64,000 nt of DNA, from the NCBI GenBank assembly GCA_903632075.3, contig CAHIKZ030004540.1:1647501-1711500 (forward strand). The letters are read 5' to 3'. Origin of the DNA: Acanthosepion pharaonis. Lineage: Eukaryota > Mollusca > Cephalopoda > Sepiida > Sepiidae. Below are positions 33,836 through 43,199 of the stretch, piece after piece; the stretch's first letter is position 1, and every line of letters starts with the position of its first letter. The position numbers were made by a program, and so were the translations under genes. Under the pieces are notes generated by a model. That model saw nothing but the letters and a program-made list of their open reading frames with translations, had not been told where the DNA came from and searched no databases.

Positions 33836-34194
33836 TGTGAATAATTTTTTTTTCTCTTTTATACTCACGAGGAGCTTATTTACACCAATTTGTTTTTCAG
33901 TGATTTTATTTTAGTCAAGGCTCTTTATTGAACCCCTGTATTTACCCTCTTTGCTTTCAGTTTTCGTTATTGTTGTTCCAATGAATCTTTCTGAAAAAGT
34001 GTTGGACAAAAAAATTTCCCTTTGAAAAGAATGTGTTCCATCATTTTCAAAGTCATATTTAAATTATTTGGCACTAAACTTTTGTTTAAATATATGTATA
34101 TACCTACAATTATTGCAATTATTACAAGGTCCTTGAACAACTCTGACTCAGTGAATTGATTTTTTTGGGGTGGGGGTGGGGGTTAAGCACCAAG
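33836..34194. other. Unassigned spacer
   Basis: AT-rich. No family recognised. Confidence 0.4.
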
Positions 34195-34350
34195 ATCTTG
34201 CTTAAGGTATCTATCAGTTTTGAATTCAGGATTGTCCTTATCCTAGACTGGTTACCAACCATGCCTAGAGAACCCAGTCTGCCCTTCTATTTAACCCATA
34301 GCTGTTTGATGAAGAGAAAAAAACCTGCCTCCAGAATGCATATGCTGTCT
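34195..34350 (-). mobile_element. SINE S1 copy (partial)
   Basis: 'atcctagactggttaccaac', 'cccttctatttaacccatag' and 'ctgtttgatgaagagaaaa' match S1 copies at 8010 and 42605. The tRNA-like head is missing. Confidence 0.65.
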
Positions 34351-34484
34351 TTTGACTAATTCAAAAACTTTTTGTAGGTGTTAACTCTTGAGAATATATT
34401 TTATTTGTATTATTTTTTTCTCACTTAGATGATATTTTGTTATGGCACATACTTTGAATCCATCATAAAATTAGTCCATACATC

Positions 34485-35076
34485 TTAATGTATTTCCCTT
34501 CAAGATATTGGCGACCATGGCTCTTCACAATTTCCTGTTCTTTGTAGCTCCTAATAAATTAGTTTTTTTATATTATCTCTCCCAAAACCTGCTCTGCCAT
34601 CCATTTCCTCAAGTTCACCAACTGTGTTATGCATTGCCTTCTCCTGTCCCTCTTGCCTTCAATCTGTCCTGTAAGTATCCAATTTTCCAAACCCTCTTTC
34701 CAGAACCAGAAATTTAAACTATCTCTTCCTGATGTTCAGTATAAGAGTCCTTTTTATTTCCATTGTCTCTAGAACTTTGTCATTGCTTGCATATTCAGCA
34801 CATGGTATTCTCAGCATCCTTCTGTAGAACCATATTTCTATTACTTCAAGTCTCTTCTTCATCTGTAAGATATTCTAGCACTCACTGCCATACAGGAGGA
34901 CTGATACTACATAACAGTTCAGTTTTCTTTGTTTCTAATGATATTTTTCAATTTCTTAATACTTTGCTCAGCTTTTGGGAGGCATCTTACACTATCCCAA
35001 TGCACCTTCAGATTTCTGTCGAAATTCCTGTCTCTAATGCTTTGCAGATATATAAATTGCTGCATATTTTTGCTAA
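34485..35076 (-). mobile_element. LINE B remnant, 3' half
   Basis: In reverse it contains the FLGH/RKEGLENL region (~34690), the WFYRRMLRI-EH region (~34800), and KLKNIIRNKEN with NLKVHWDSVRCLPKAE upstream. It is interrupted by the LTR at 35077. Confidence 0.6.
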
Positions 35077-35714
35077 TGTTACGTGTTGATAATTGTAACA
35101 AAGGAAAAAAAAATGATTTACCACAACACAGAGCTAAATCACAAACAAATATTTAATTTACTAAAACAGAACATAAAATATATACAGGATAAACAATTGT
35201 GGCCTACAAAACAGAAAACACAGAGTTACTGGCGAAGTGTTACGAGGAAGAAGGAAAGGCAGTCAAATATCTTTATCACTTTAGGGCGAGTGAAGTAATC
35301 TAAGTGCTATATTTAGAAATCCACAAAGGTGTGTAAATAAATATTAATTTTTAGTTTGATCAATGAAAATTAGTCAAAATTCTATTTACCAACTTTGTTC
35401 CATGATATTCTCTTTTGGGTTTTGGTTGGTCGGCAACTTTTTATAGAGATTCTTTCGGCTGGATATAATATATAGTCCTTGAATCAAAAGCCGGAGTTGA
35501 TAACAGCAGAAATTCCCCTTCATCAACTGACAACCCTTTTCCAAAATCCCATTTTTATAGGGGCTAACACCTAATTTGCATATTTCTAGATGTTTCTCAA
35601 ATCATCTAGATTTTTCTCGAATATACTAGAATGATCTAGAATCTTCCAAACATTCTATTTCTAATTTCTCTATTTTACAACTACTTCATGAATGAAAACT
35701 TTTTTCTAATAACA
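35077..35714 (-). mobile_element. Solo LTR, second family
   Basis: A 638-bp block with TGTTA...TAACA termini. It inserts between LINE B pieces. On the minus strand, where it begins TGTTATTAG, a TATA-like CTATAAAAATGG (~35560) lies upstream of a C-rich start region. The run 'tctagat...tctagaa' near 35590-35645 is a set of short repeated TCTAGA motifs, typical of U3. No 5-bp target duplication is evident (flanks gctaa and agtag). It is unrelated in sequence to the LTR at 707-1210. Confidence 0.6.
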
Positions 35715-35985
35715 AGTAGAACTCAGTGGAATCCCTTATTATAGAAATGCATCCTCGTAACACTAACAAAACAACCATGCATTCAGTTTTCTTGCAGTTA
35801 ATGTTTAGTCCTTTCTTCTCACTTTCTTTCACAACCTTCTATAGGAGTTCTTGTAGTTTCTTTTATGTGTCTGTTATTAATACTCACTCATCTGCATATC
35901 TTATATTTTTAAGATTGTAACTGCCAATAATGAATCCTAGTAAGACTTGTAATTATCTCAGAATGGCCTCACTGTATAGATTGAA
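35715..35985 (-). mobile_element. LINE B RT palm fragment with destroyed YADD box
   Basis: Reverse reading: NLYSEAILR, LLGFIIGSYNLKNIRYADE, stop, then VVKESEKKGLNINCKKTEC. This is the palm domain of the reverse transcriptase. The catalytic YADD at 35884-35901 has become YADE followed by a stop, so it is dead. Flanked by the LTR and, on the right, by an oppositely oriented LINE B piece. Confidence 0.75.
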
Positions 35986-36034
35986 AAGTTCTCTGGACAC
36001 AGATAAAGAAGAGACTCAAAGCAACAGAAATGTT
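35986..36034 (+). mobile_element. LINE B fragment left of the D element
   Basis: 'agatgaagaagagactcaa'-type sequence (DKEETQSNRNV), which continues at 36407 after the D insertion with FYKRML-like 'tctacaaaagaatgctgaga'. Confidence 0.6.
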
Positions 36035-36406
36035 GTTATTTACACTATTTACATTGTTTGGTCTTCCATCTTTGTTGCCATATTCACAATGTTTCGGATG
36101 TTGTACACTCCAGCCTTCTTCAGCTGACTGGAATTTCTAACTGAATCCTTTATTTTGTCCACCGGAGTAGATTGTTTTAGTTCCACTTGCCAAATATAGC
36201 AACAAAGATGAGGACAACAGTCTAAACAATGTAACTAGTGTAAATAATTACAGTACCTCATCTCAGAAATATAGACAGATCCTGAAAAAGGCTGGAGTGT
36301 ACAACGGCCGAAACATCGTGAATATGGCAATAAAGATGAGGACAACAGTCTGAACAATGTAAATAGTATAAATAATTACAATACCTCATCTCAGAAATAT
36401 AGACAG
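36035..36406. mobile_element. Foldback D element, copy 1 (PLE-terminus-like)
   Basis: A 372-bp insertion flanked by agaaatgtt at 36026-36034 and 36407-36415, which splits a LINE B codon run. Inside, a left arm is inverted relative to two direct ~130-bp units on the right (units contain 'caacaaagatgaggacaaca' and 'tacctcatctcagaaatata'). The unit carries CTGAAAAAGGC ... GGCCGAAAC. Head-to-tail plus inverted partial copies with a target duplication is the arrangement known for Penelope-like elements. It has no coding sequence. Confidence 0.65.
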
Positions 36407-36480
36407 AGAAATGTTCTACAAAAGAATGCTGAGAATACCCTGGACTGAACATGAGAGCAATGAAGAAGTTCTAAATATTT
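36407..36480 (+). mobile_element. LINE B fragment right of the D element
   Basis: 'tctacaaaagaatgctgaga', 'ataccctggactgaacatg' (LQKNAENTLD-T-E) continues the piece at 35986-36034. Confidence 0.65.
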
Positions 36481-37009
36481 CAAATACCTCAATTATAAAA
36501 CATTTAGTATAGGAGACAAAGAAATTGAACATCAAATTGACTGCACTAATAGTAGTTATGCTAACACCGCAAATTGTTTCAAAGCCAAAACCTTAACTTA
36601 AAAACTTATGTTTATAAATAGCTCTGTCAGATCAAGACTTTCACATGGATGTCATCTATGGCACCAGACTCATTCAGAAATATCTAAAATGTCAGTTGCA
36701 TACAACTTCTTTCTAAGATCAATGGTTAAAATAACTTTGAATGAATGAAGCTTGTAGATCTTATCAAAGACCATCCTTTTTTAAACATCTTGGACTGGCA
36801 GTACGGAATAGCCAAAGAGAAACCCCAATCAATACTGGCAAGAGTGGTAACATGACTGGAGAAATCTTATTTCCCAAAAAGTTGTTTTAAGCAAAAGATT
36901 TTATAAATTTGAACCATAAGTTAGCACTGTTTGTTAGGTCAATGAATGTTGAATGTTTCTTTATAAAGAAATAACTAATATTATAATTACTGTTTTTTGC
37001 TACTACATC
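36481..37009. other. Unassigned DNA
   Basis: Possibly more LINE sequence around 36760-36860, but too degraded to name. Confidence 0.35.
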
Positions 37010-37345
37010 TGGCAGCAGGTAGTTTTGAGGAGTGTGGAACCACCTATTAATTACCGTCATTTCCAGGTCCATCCTGGGGTGGTAGCACCTGTTAGGGGTC
37101 CCAGCTATGGGCATATAGTTAACCCTTAAACTGGGATCAAAACACTATGAAAATGTAAAAATAAGTTTTAATACCAGCAATACACTTTTGGAAAAAATTA
37201 TTACAAGTAATACATTTTGGAAGAAAAAAATTACCAGCAATACATTTTTGAAAAAAAAAAAACAATATTGCGAGCAATAAAAATCTTGTCAGCATTATAT
37301 AACCCATTGAGTTTGATATGCCATAAAACAAACTAAAACAAACTG
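37010..37345 (+). mobile_element. R1 retroposon, copy 3 (5'-truncated)
   Basis: It contains 'ggaaccacctattaattacc', 'ggtcccagctatgggcatat', 'attaccagcaatacattttt' repeats and the end 'gatatgccataaaacaaac'. Confidence 0.75.
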
Positions 37346-37769
37346 TTTGTTACATATCTCAAGTTACAATGCCAAACAACTAGATGTATTGCATAGGAAA
37401 CATGATTATTTAGTCAATACTTACTTAGGTTGACTGATGATTAGTTTCAGTTCTTTTAACTTTATACTGATTCTATGGTCATCAGTGATATACTCTGATA
37501 ACTTTGTGTATTTCTAAAAAAGCTTCCAAATTGGAAACAGTTCAAAAGAATCTGATTTGTCTGACAACCTGACGAGTGAATATTGATTGGTGAATTCTAC
37601 AATTGTCTTAGTTGTGTATTGAATCAAGAGCAAAAAAGTAAAAAAAACTTAACAAAAATGAGAGATATCAAGAAAATGCTGAAAAGTCTGATACCATGTT
37701 TGATTGTACATAAGACTCACTGGCTTTATAACAGTTACTCTGACTTGAGCAAGAAATTTTCAGAAAAAA
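37346..37769. other. Unassigned DNA
   Basis: An 85-codon frame starts at 37583 (MIGEFYNCLSCVLNQEQKSK...) and runs into the minisatellite. No family is recognised. Confidence 0.35.
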
Positions 37770-38060
37770 GTTGTTGGATAGATTGTGAGGGATGCAAACG
37801 TATTGTGAGAGGTAGAGAAGTTTACAAAAGTATTGTGTGAAGCAGAGAGGGTTACAAGAGGGTTATGAAAGTGTTGCGAGGGGCAGGGAGGGTTACGAAA
37901 GTGTCGCGAGAGGCGGGGAGGGTTACGAAAGTGTCGTGAGAGGCGCGGTGGGGGTTACGAAAGTGTCACGAGAGGCGGGGGGGTTACGAAGGTGTCGCAA
38001 GGGGCAGAGAGGGTTACGAACAGGTCACGAGAGTTCGGGTTCTGAACAGATTGTTAGAGG
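37770..38060 (+). repeat. GC-rich minisatellite, ~30-bp units
   Basis: Nine or so units of 'gggttacgaaagtgtcgcga' plus 'gaggcgggga'. Left units are AT-shifted and more diverged. The 126-codon frame (37837-38217) reads GYESVARGREGYESVARGG-like repeats and is a by-product of the array. Confidence 0.9.
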
Positions 38061-38261
38061 TATGCGAATAGTATATGAGAGGTATATGAATGAATACTGT
38101 ATCTTTACTTTTGTCACACTGCCTTCTGTTCATATGTGCTTATATTTGGGACTTTTGAGGTCACATGATCAAAGTTTGTTTGATTGCACCAATTTTCTTG
38201 CTGCTGTTTCAATGTAAACAAGTTTGAAACAAAGGTTGCTGCCCAAATATACATTACTTAA

Positions 38262-38313
<52 letters not shown>
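38262..38313. repeat. (TA)n microsatellite
   Basis: About 52 bp. Confidence 0.95.
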
Positions 38314-38315
<2 letters not shown>

Positions 38316-38628
38316 TATGTGTGACAATATTTAGAAATATATAGCGGAACCTCCAGAACTCCAGAGATTTTAAGGCAATTTGTGAATAGGATTGGGACAA
38401 AATTGGTGTTAATTTTTTCAAGTAGCATATCTCAAATTATTCCAAATGTTTGACAGCCAGCATAACAAATAATGTATATGTCATTAAATATTGAAGGCTG
38501 TTTATTGATATGTGTCCCAAACTTTTGGATATGACTTTCAGGTGTAATTGTCAATAAAGTTATGCATATTGCAAACATTTATATAATTATATATGAATTA
38601 TATATTTGCCTAATACTTTTGCATATGG

Positions 38629-38635
<7 letters not shown>

Positions 38636-38664
<29 letters not shown>
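38636..38664. repeat. (TA)n microsatellite
   Basis: About 28 bp. The DNA between 38314 and 38636 is unassigned; it includes 'cccaaacttttggatatgac', reminiscent of mariner inverted-repeat ends but with no partner that I can find. Confidence 0.9.
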
Positions 38665-38668
<4 letters not shown>

Positions 38669-38743
38669 CAAACAAGATATCTGTAAAAAGACAACATGAA
38701 AACTTAGCAACACTCAGAATTTGTCAAATACATCTTGTATGTA

Positions 38744-38747
<4 letters not shown>

Positions 38748-38796
<49 letters not shown>
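38748..38796. repeat. (TA)n microsatellite
   Basis: About 49 bp. Confidence 0.95.
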
Positions 38797-38804
<8 letters not shown>

Positions 38805-38990
38805 AAGGCATGTCAGGCTATATGACGGTTCTGTATAGGATACAGGTTCGAATCCTGTCGAAGGGCGAATATTTTCTATGAAAATTTCTCCGATATTTAG
38901 GCCGGTAAATGTTATTTAATACTGTTTATTATAAACAGAGCATTTACTTAAATACTTGTATTTATCAAAAGAATGTTAAACATAAAAATG
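38805..38990 (+). mobile_element. tRNA-derived SINE-like sequence
   Basis: A perfect pol III B-box ggttcgaatcc (38845-38855) sits in a 17-nt T-arm ACAGG-TTCGAAT-CCTGT. An A-box-like 'ggctatatgacgg' lies ~30 nt upstream. The acceptor ends do not pair, so this is not a functional tRNA. The ~130 bp downstream is unrelated to S1 and S2. It is bounded by (TA)n on both sides. Confidence 0.55.
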
Positions 38991-38991
38991 T

Positions 38992-38995
<4 letters not shown>

Positions 38996-39027
<32 letters not shown>
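38996..39027. repeat. (TA)n, left part of the mariner target
   Basis: TA run immediately left of the mariner end. Confidence 0.95.
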
Positions 39028-39032
<5 letters not shown>

Positions 39033-39879
39033 TGTTGAAGAAATTGTCTAAATTATCCAAAAATGAAAATATTTCTGACATCTCATTTTAACAGATATAT
39101 TCACCAAAAAGACTATATCTTGAAATGCTAAAGAGCATATTTACTCAGTAAAATTGCCATTGGTTTCAACCATTGACTCCAGATGACTTTAGAATCTCCT
39201 GCAACTCTTCAGAATGGTCTCCTTGTTTAAGTTGGTAAATGCTGCCATAATCCTTGCTTTCAGTTAATCTTTCATGTTAGAAGAATTTTTGATGGTCTCT
39301 TGTTCAACTGCACCTAACACATAATCAAGGGAGTTGCAGTTTGGTGAATAAGGTGGCCAGATCTAAGGGGTGATGTAGTCACAGAAATTGTCTGACAGTC
39401 ATGACTGGATTCTCCTGCTTGTTTGGCATGATGAAGAGTCCTGTTGCCAGACATAGGGTCTTCCAGCAGCTACCGTCTTGACCCAAGGCAGCACTACCTC
39501 CTCAAGACACTTAAAGTAGGCCTCTGTGTTGAGTCTGAGGCCCTCACCAACAAACTTGGTAGTTCTTATCAGAGTCAGTTTGCTGAGCTGCTGTACCTTC
39601 GTAATCACCATTAGACTCATCCAACTCTTTCTGAATCCTCTGCATTGTTCTCAGATTGACACCCAAATACTCTGAAATATTCGTATTGGAGCTTTCAGTG
39701 TGAATGACAAGCAGTACAGCATGCTGTTTCCAAATTTCTGGTGGAGTGAAGTGCGTCACTTTTCTAAAATATAGTGCCCAATTGACACTACTATACTATG
39801 CAGTTGACAAAATCAAAAACAATGCGCATGCATGAAATTAAAAATATAAAATGGCGACAGTTTACACATTGCATCCTAC

Positions 39880-39882
<3 letters not shown>
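39028..39882 (-). pseudogene. mariner-like element with internally deleted, stop-riddled transposase
   Basis: The minus strand encodes the N-terminal helix-turn-helix part (MTHFTPPEIWKQHAVLLVIH; EYLGVNLRTMQRIQKELDES). It then jumps to VGEGLRLNTEAYFKCLEEVV, YVWQQDSSSCQTSRRIQ (the second catalytic Asp motif) and, past stops, WPPYSPNCNSLDYVLGAVEQ (third catalytic motif) and the C-terminus. Around 130-170 residues with the first catalytic Asp are missing, and I count four in-frame stops in the last third. The ends (tagggtatgttgaagaaatt, and reversed taggatgcaatgtgtaaact) look like imperfect terminal inverted repeats. Both ends abut (TA)n, consistent with TA-targeted insertion into a microsatellite. 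Confidence 0.8.

Positions 39883-39917
<35 letters not shown>
39883..39917. repeat. (TA)n, right part of the mariner target
   Basis: TA run directly right of the mariner end, then TG units. Confidence 0.95.
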
Positions 39918-39918
<1 letters not shown>

Positions 39919-39929
39919 GTGTGTGTGTA

Positions 39930-40200
39930 TGTTTTGAACAATAAAAAATATTAAAAATTTAAATCTTCGTACACACTGGGTTGTATATTAATATTCTTTC
40001 GTTATTATTATTTCAATTATATTCCTTGACTAGTTTCGGCCAGCATGGCCATCATCAGGAGAAAAAAATCTCTGCTTGTTAGTAGCAGTGAACTACAGGA
40101 ATGAATGACTTGATGGAGAAAATGGACTTTATCGGTAGTTTTCATTTGCTTTTTTATTTTTTTTTTATTTTTTATCATGAATTTTGGTAAGTCCTTGTGT
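39930..40200 (-). mobile_element. Penelope-like element terminus (family E), with hammerhead-like motif
   Basis: The sequence recurs at 57343-57480 and 57750-57905 ('cacactgggttgta', 'ctgcttg.tagcagtgaacta'). On the minus strand it lies downstream of the GIY-YIG remnant at 40226-40636, as expected for the 3' terminal repeat of an endonuclease-bearing PLE. Confidence 0.65.
40021..40070 (-). ncRNA. Hammerhead ribozyme-like motif (type I, short stem III)
   Basis: Minus strand: TTTTTTCTC - CTGATGA - T - GGCC-ATGCT-GGCC - GAAAC-TA-GTC - AAGGAATA. CTGANGA and GAAA core elements, a GGCC/GGCC stem II, the AC/GT minimal stem III with C at the cleavage site, and TTCTC/AAGGAA-type stem I are all in the right order. 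PLE terminal repeats are known to carry hammerheads with this short stem III. Against it: one extra base between CTGATGA and stem II, and an A-C mismatch at the start of stem I in this copy (paired G-C in the copies at 57 kb). Confidence 0.5.
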
Positions 40201-40225
40201 TGGTCAAACAGTCTCTTTTAAGTTG

Positions 40226-40307
40226 TTATTTAAGATAAGTGCTGGATGGATTCATGCTGCTCTGAATTTCCTTGGTCATTTTGACAGTTTTATTGGGTCC
40301 TGGAAAG

Positions 40308-40375
<68 letters not shown>

Positions 40376-40636
40376 GCACACACACATTACATACAGAGAT
40401 ATTTTTATATTGAAGTGTGTATTCAGCTCATCCCATTCAACAATAGGACATTTTTTTTTTCTTTTCCATGCATATCTAGCAGGTTGCATGCTGCTCTTAT
40501 ATTTTGCCAGTTTGAATGATGTTTTATGGTTGTAATCCTGTGACTTAAGTGTTCCTTCTGTGGATCCAATATACACTTTCTTTTTCATGGTCATTTTCTT
40601 GCCTGACCTCTGCATCTTCCTTATCTTAATTTGCAT
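40226..40636 (-). pseudogene. Penelope-like GIY-YIG endonuclease remnant (type 3)
   Basis: The minus frame reads SGKKMTMKKKVYIGSTEGTL, KSQDYNHKTSFKLAKYKSSM and ARYAWKRKKKCPIVEWDELN. This is the YIG-x10-H part of the GIY-YIG nuclease of PLEs (usual pattern VYIGxTEGxFKxRYxNHxxSF). The catalytic Arg after FK is replaced (KSQD) and the GIY strand is missing. A (TA)n (40310-40370) interrupts the C-terminus and gives the long open frame its Ile-Tyr run. RT sequence is not present upstream. Confidence 0.7.
40310..40370. repeat. (TA)n inside the PLE remnant
   Basis: About 60 bp of TA. The predicted Tyr-Ile repeats in all frames here are meaningless. Confidence 0.95.
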
Positions 40637-40714
40637 TGAGCACTTTTTTTATTCATATAACCAGAGTTTTTATTTGATAAATAGTTAATTTGTCAGTTTT
40701 ATTTTTTTTTTAAT

Positions 40715-41128
40715 TGTTTATATACATGCCGTTGCCTCCCTCTGTCTTTTTTACAAATACTTTCATGGTAACTGCTCCGATGAGCCTCTTTCTCTGGTTC
40801 CCAGACTTCATGAATTTAAGCGTTCAACTAGGCTGGCATCTTGTTCTCACCCTTTCACTGTCGAAACTGTTAAAATTTAGCCGTCACTTCTACTCCAATA
40901 GCTTCATGTCTTGCACTTCTCGCCTGTGGAACACCCTCCCCATTTCTTGTTTTACTGATAGCTATAATCTCCAACTATTCAAATGTAATGTCAATCGACG
41001 TCTCCAGATGCCCTGATCTATCCCCTAACCGTCATTCATCCTTTCTTCTATCACTCCTCTTTGTTCTTGCTCCAGCTCTGTAACCCCTTGAGTGCTAGTG
41101 GCTTCCCACCTTACTTGGGGTTGAATGC

Positions 41129-41135
<7 letters not shown>
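40715..41135 (+). mobile_element. LINE A remnant (variant subfamily)
   Basis: The frame 40714-41016 reads VFFTNTFMVTAPMSLFLWFP, then FSRHFYSNSFMSCTSRLWNT, LQLFKCNVNRRLQ; tail 'gtgctagtggcttcccacct', 'ttggggttgaatgctt'. It ends in A-rich then (TA)n 41141-41192. The CNVNRRLQMP ending differs from other LINE A copies but matches 54390-54668. Confidence 0.75.

Positions 41136-41140
<5 letters not shown>

Positions 41141-41192
<52 letters not shown>
41141..41192. repeat. (TA)n microsatellite
   Basis: About 50 bp, at the LINE A 3' end. Confidence 0.95.
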
Positions 41193-41194
<2 letters not shown>

Positions 41195-41196
<2 letters not shown>

Positions 41197-41566
41197 AAGC
41201 AGTTTTAATTTTTTTTTTTTTTAATCTGATATTAACTCTCAGGAGGCATAGTCTTTCCTTAGTAGGAATTGTTGATCTTGGTAGGTGGGTTATCAAATTG
41301 ACTGTTTAATAAAATGAAAAATTTAATGAAAATAAATATAGTAATAAGAAGTGTGTGTGTGTGTATTTATATATATATATATATCTATATATATAAAAAG
41401 CAGTTTTTAATTTTTTTTTTTTTTTATGATATTAACTCTCAGGAGGCATAGTCTTTCTTAGTAGGAAATCTTGGTAATGTTATCAAATTGACTGTTTAAT
41501 AAAATGAAAAATAATGATGTGCACGCTCTGAAAATAATGTATATAGTAATAAGAAGTGTGTGTGTG

Positions 41567-41622
<56 letters not shown>
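41195..41622. repeat. ~200-bp tandem duplication bordered by (TA)n
   Basis: Two copies start at ~41192 and ~41394 with '(g)aaaaagcagtttttaatttt', then 'atgatattaactctcaggag' and 'gcatagtctttc'. Each ends in (TG)n(TA)n. The second carries a 20-bp insert ('gatgtgcacgctctgaa'). Unit plus flanking microsatellite duplicated together. Confidence 0.85.
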
Positions 41623-41623
<1 letters not shown>

Positions 41624-41849
41624 AAAAGGCTTAAACACTAATATTCCATGGTCATAATTTATTCCATTGGAATCATAAAGCCTTTTTATTATATCCTTAC
41701 TCTGTCCTGGACATTGAGTTCTACCTGGATTCTATCCTCTCGGAATTTTTTATTCAAAAAAAAAAAATATATATATATATGTGTGTGCACCTATGTATAT
41801 ATATCTATATATTTTGCATATGTATGTGTATATTTACCACTAATATTAT

Positions 41850-41915
41850 CTATATATATATATATATATATATACACTCCAAACATAGGTATATATATAT
41901 ATTTATTAATATATA
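41850..41915. repeat. (TA)n-rich stretch
   Basis: Broken TA runs between 41765 and 41915. Tyr-Ile frames here are artefacts. Confidence 0.9.
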
Positions 41916-41954
41916 TTTCTTAGCTCTGGGACACTCCAATGTGCAGGTTTTTTC

Positions 41955-42080
41955 TTTTGGTTAGCAAGCTTGTCTCACTAAATCATTTACGACTGAGTAG
42001 CGAAATCAGTCCTCACGGGGTAGCTCATACTTTTGTTCTTGTGCCACATCTAAGCTACACTTGGAGAATCACTATATTTC
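41955..42080 (+). mobile_element. SINE S2 copy 1 (tRNA-derived)
   Basis: 'tggttagcaagcttgtctca', 'cgactgagtagcgaaatcag' and 'tcctcacggggtagctc', followed by 'ttgtgccacatctaagctac', parallel the S2 copy at 46873. Its B-box is degraded. Confidence 0.6.
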
Positions 42081-42604
42081 TGTCTAACCACATTGAGTGC
42101 TCTTTTATTTACACCTTAAAGTAAATTTAATAAATATTTATTTGCTTACCTGTGTATGCATGCTAACGCTCACATATACAGTTACTAATGTCTGGTTATT
42201 TGATTTACTTACCTCTATACCCCCCAAATATATATATATGATTTTTTTTACTCTTCTATTCTGGACTTGTGCCAGGTGAGGATAAATTGAATCAGCAGCT
42301 GTGCATATAATATTGATGATGATAAACTAGAATTTCTTCAAAATCAATTTTGAAGTCTTGGAATTTCCTAAGTGCTTTTGTTGTTGATATAAGTAAGCTG
42401 GATATTGTTTTGTATTGTTCCCAGTTATCCTAGGGCAAGTTGTTGGCACCGTCAACATCTTTCTGGCAGACAAGGAGTTGGCTGGTGAGGTTTCCATCAC
42501 TTCTCATCTTAGATATATGTTTATCATCATCATTCGACCATAGTTAGGATCATCAAGCCAATGTGGACGAGCCTTTCTTTAGCTTTATAGTATATGCTAT
42601 ACCA
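42081..42604. other. Unassigned DNA
   Basis: Includes 42520-42600, which may be S1-associated. No gene. Confidence 0.35.
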
Positions 42605-42830
42605 GGGCTACATAGAGTTTTAAATTCAGAGTTACTTTCTCCTACATTGGTTTCCACCCAAGTCTATAAAACCCAGTCTGTCCTGCTATTTACCCATAGC
42701 TGAGGAGAGAAGATGATTCATAGCTTTTCCAAGGGTATTAGCATGTAAATGAATGTAATGGATCAGACTGGAATTCGAACTTCGTTCTCCGATTCCTCAA
42801 TCCATTACTCCACTGTGCCTCCTATGTTTA
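42605..42830 (-). mobile_element. SINE S1, best copy with tRNA-like head
   Basis: Minus strand from 42822: GGAGGCACAGTGGAGTAATG (A-box region) and AGTTCGAATTCCAG (B-box, 42768-42781). Then comes the S1 body ('ctatgggtaaatagcaggac') to 'ctctgaatttaaaact' near 42617. The B-box is close to GGTTCRANTCC with normal spacing from the A-box. Confidence 0.75.
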
Positions 42831-42869
42831 TTGATGTGCTGGATCCTATCAAAATCCCTTGTAAACCAT

Positions 42870-43190
42870 AGCAGTGTTTGTCCTTTTGCTAAGCCCCCCA
42901 AACCCCTATTCCTTCATCCATTCACATAAGTTCATCCTGTAGGTGGCCCACTGCCCTTACCTATCTTTCTTGCCTTCTAAGTATTAAGCTTTCCCAGCTG
43001 TCTTTCCTCATTATGTGTTCAAGAAATTTTAGCTTTCTCTTTCCATTTTTGAGTATAAGTTTTCTTTTTCTTAGCATTTTCTTTAAGACTTCCTACCTAC
43101 TTACTTGCCTTGTCAATGGCATTCTCATTATCCTTCTGTAGAGCCACATTTCTGTTGACTCCAGTGTTCTCCTTATCTGTGCTTCAAAAA
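42870..43190 (-). mobile_element. LINE B remnant
   Basis: Reverse C-terminal segment: landmarks 'cattcacataagttcatcct', 'tcctcattatgtgttcaaga' and 'ccttctgtagagccacattt' in the same order as at 9815 and 52265. Confidence 0.65.
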
Positions 43191-43199
43191 AAGAAAGAA

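Noticed and set aside
38805..38880. Functional tRNA gene
   Set aside because: The T-arm is good, but acceptor and D-arm pairing fail.
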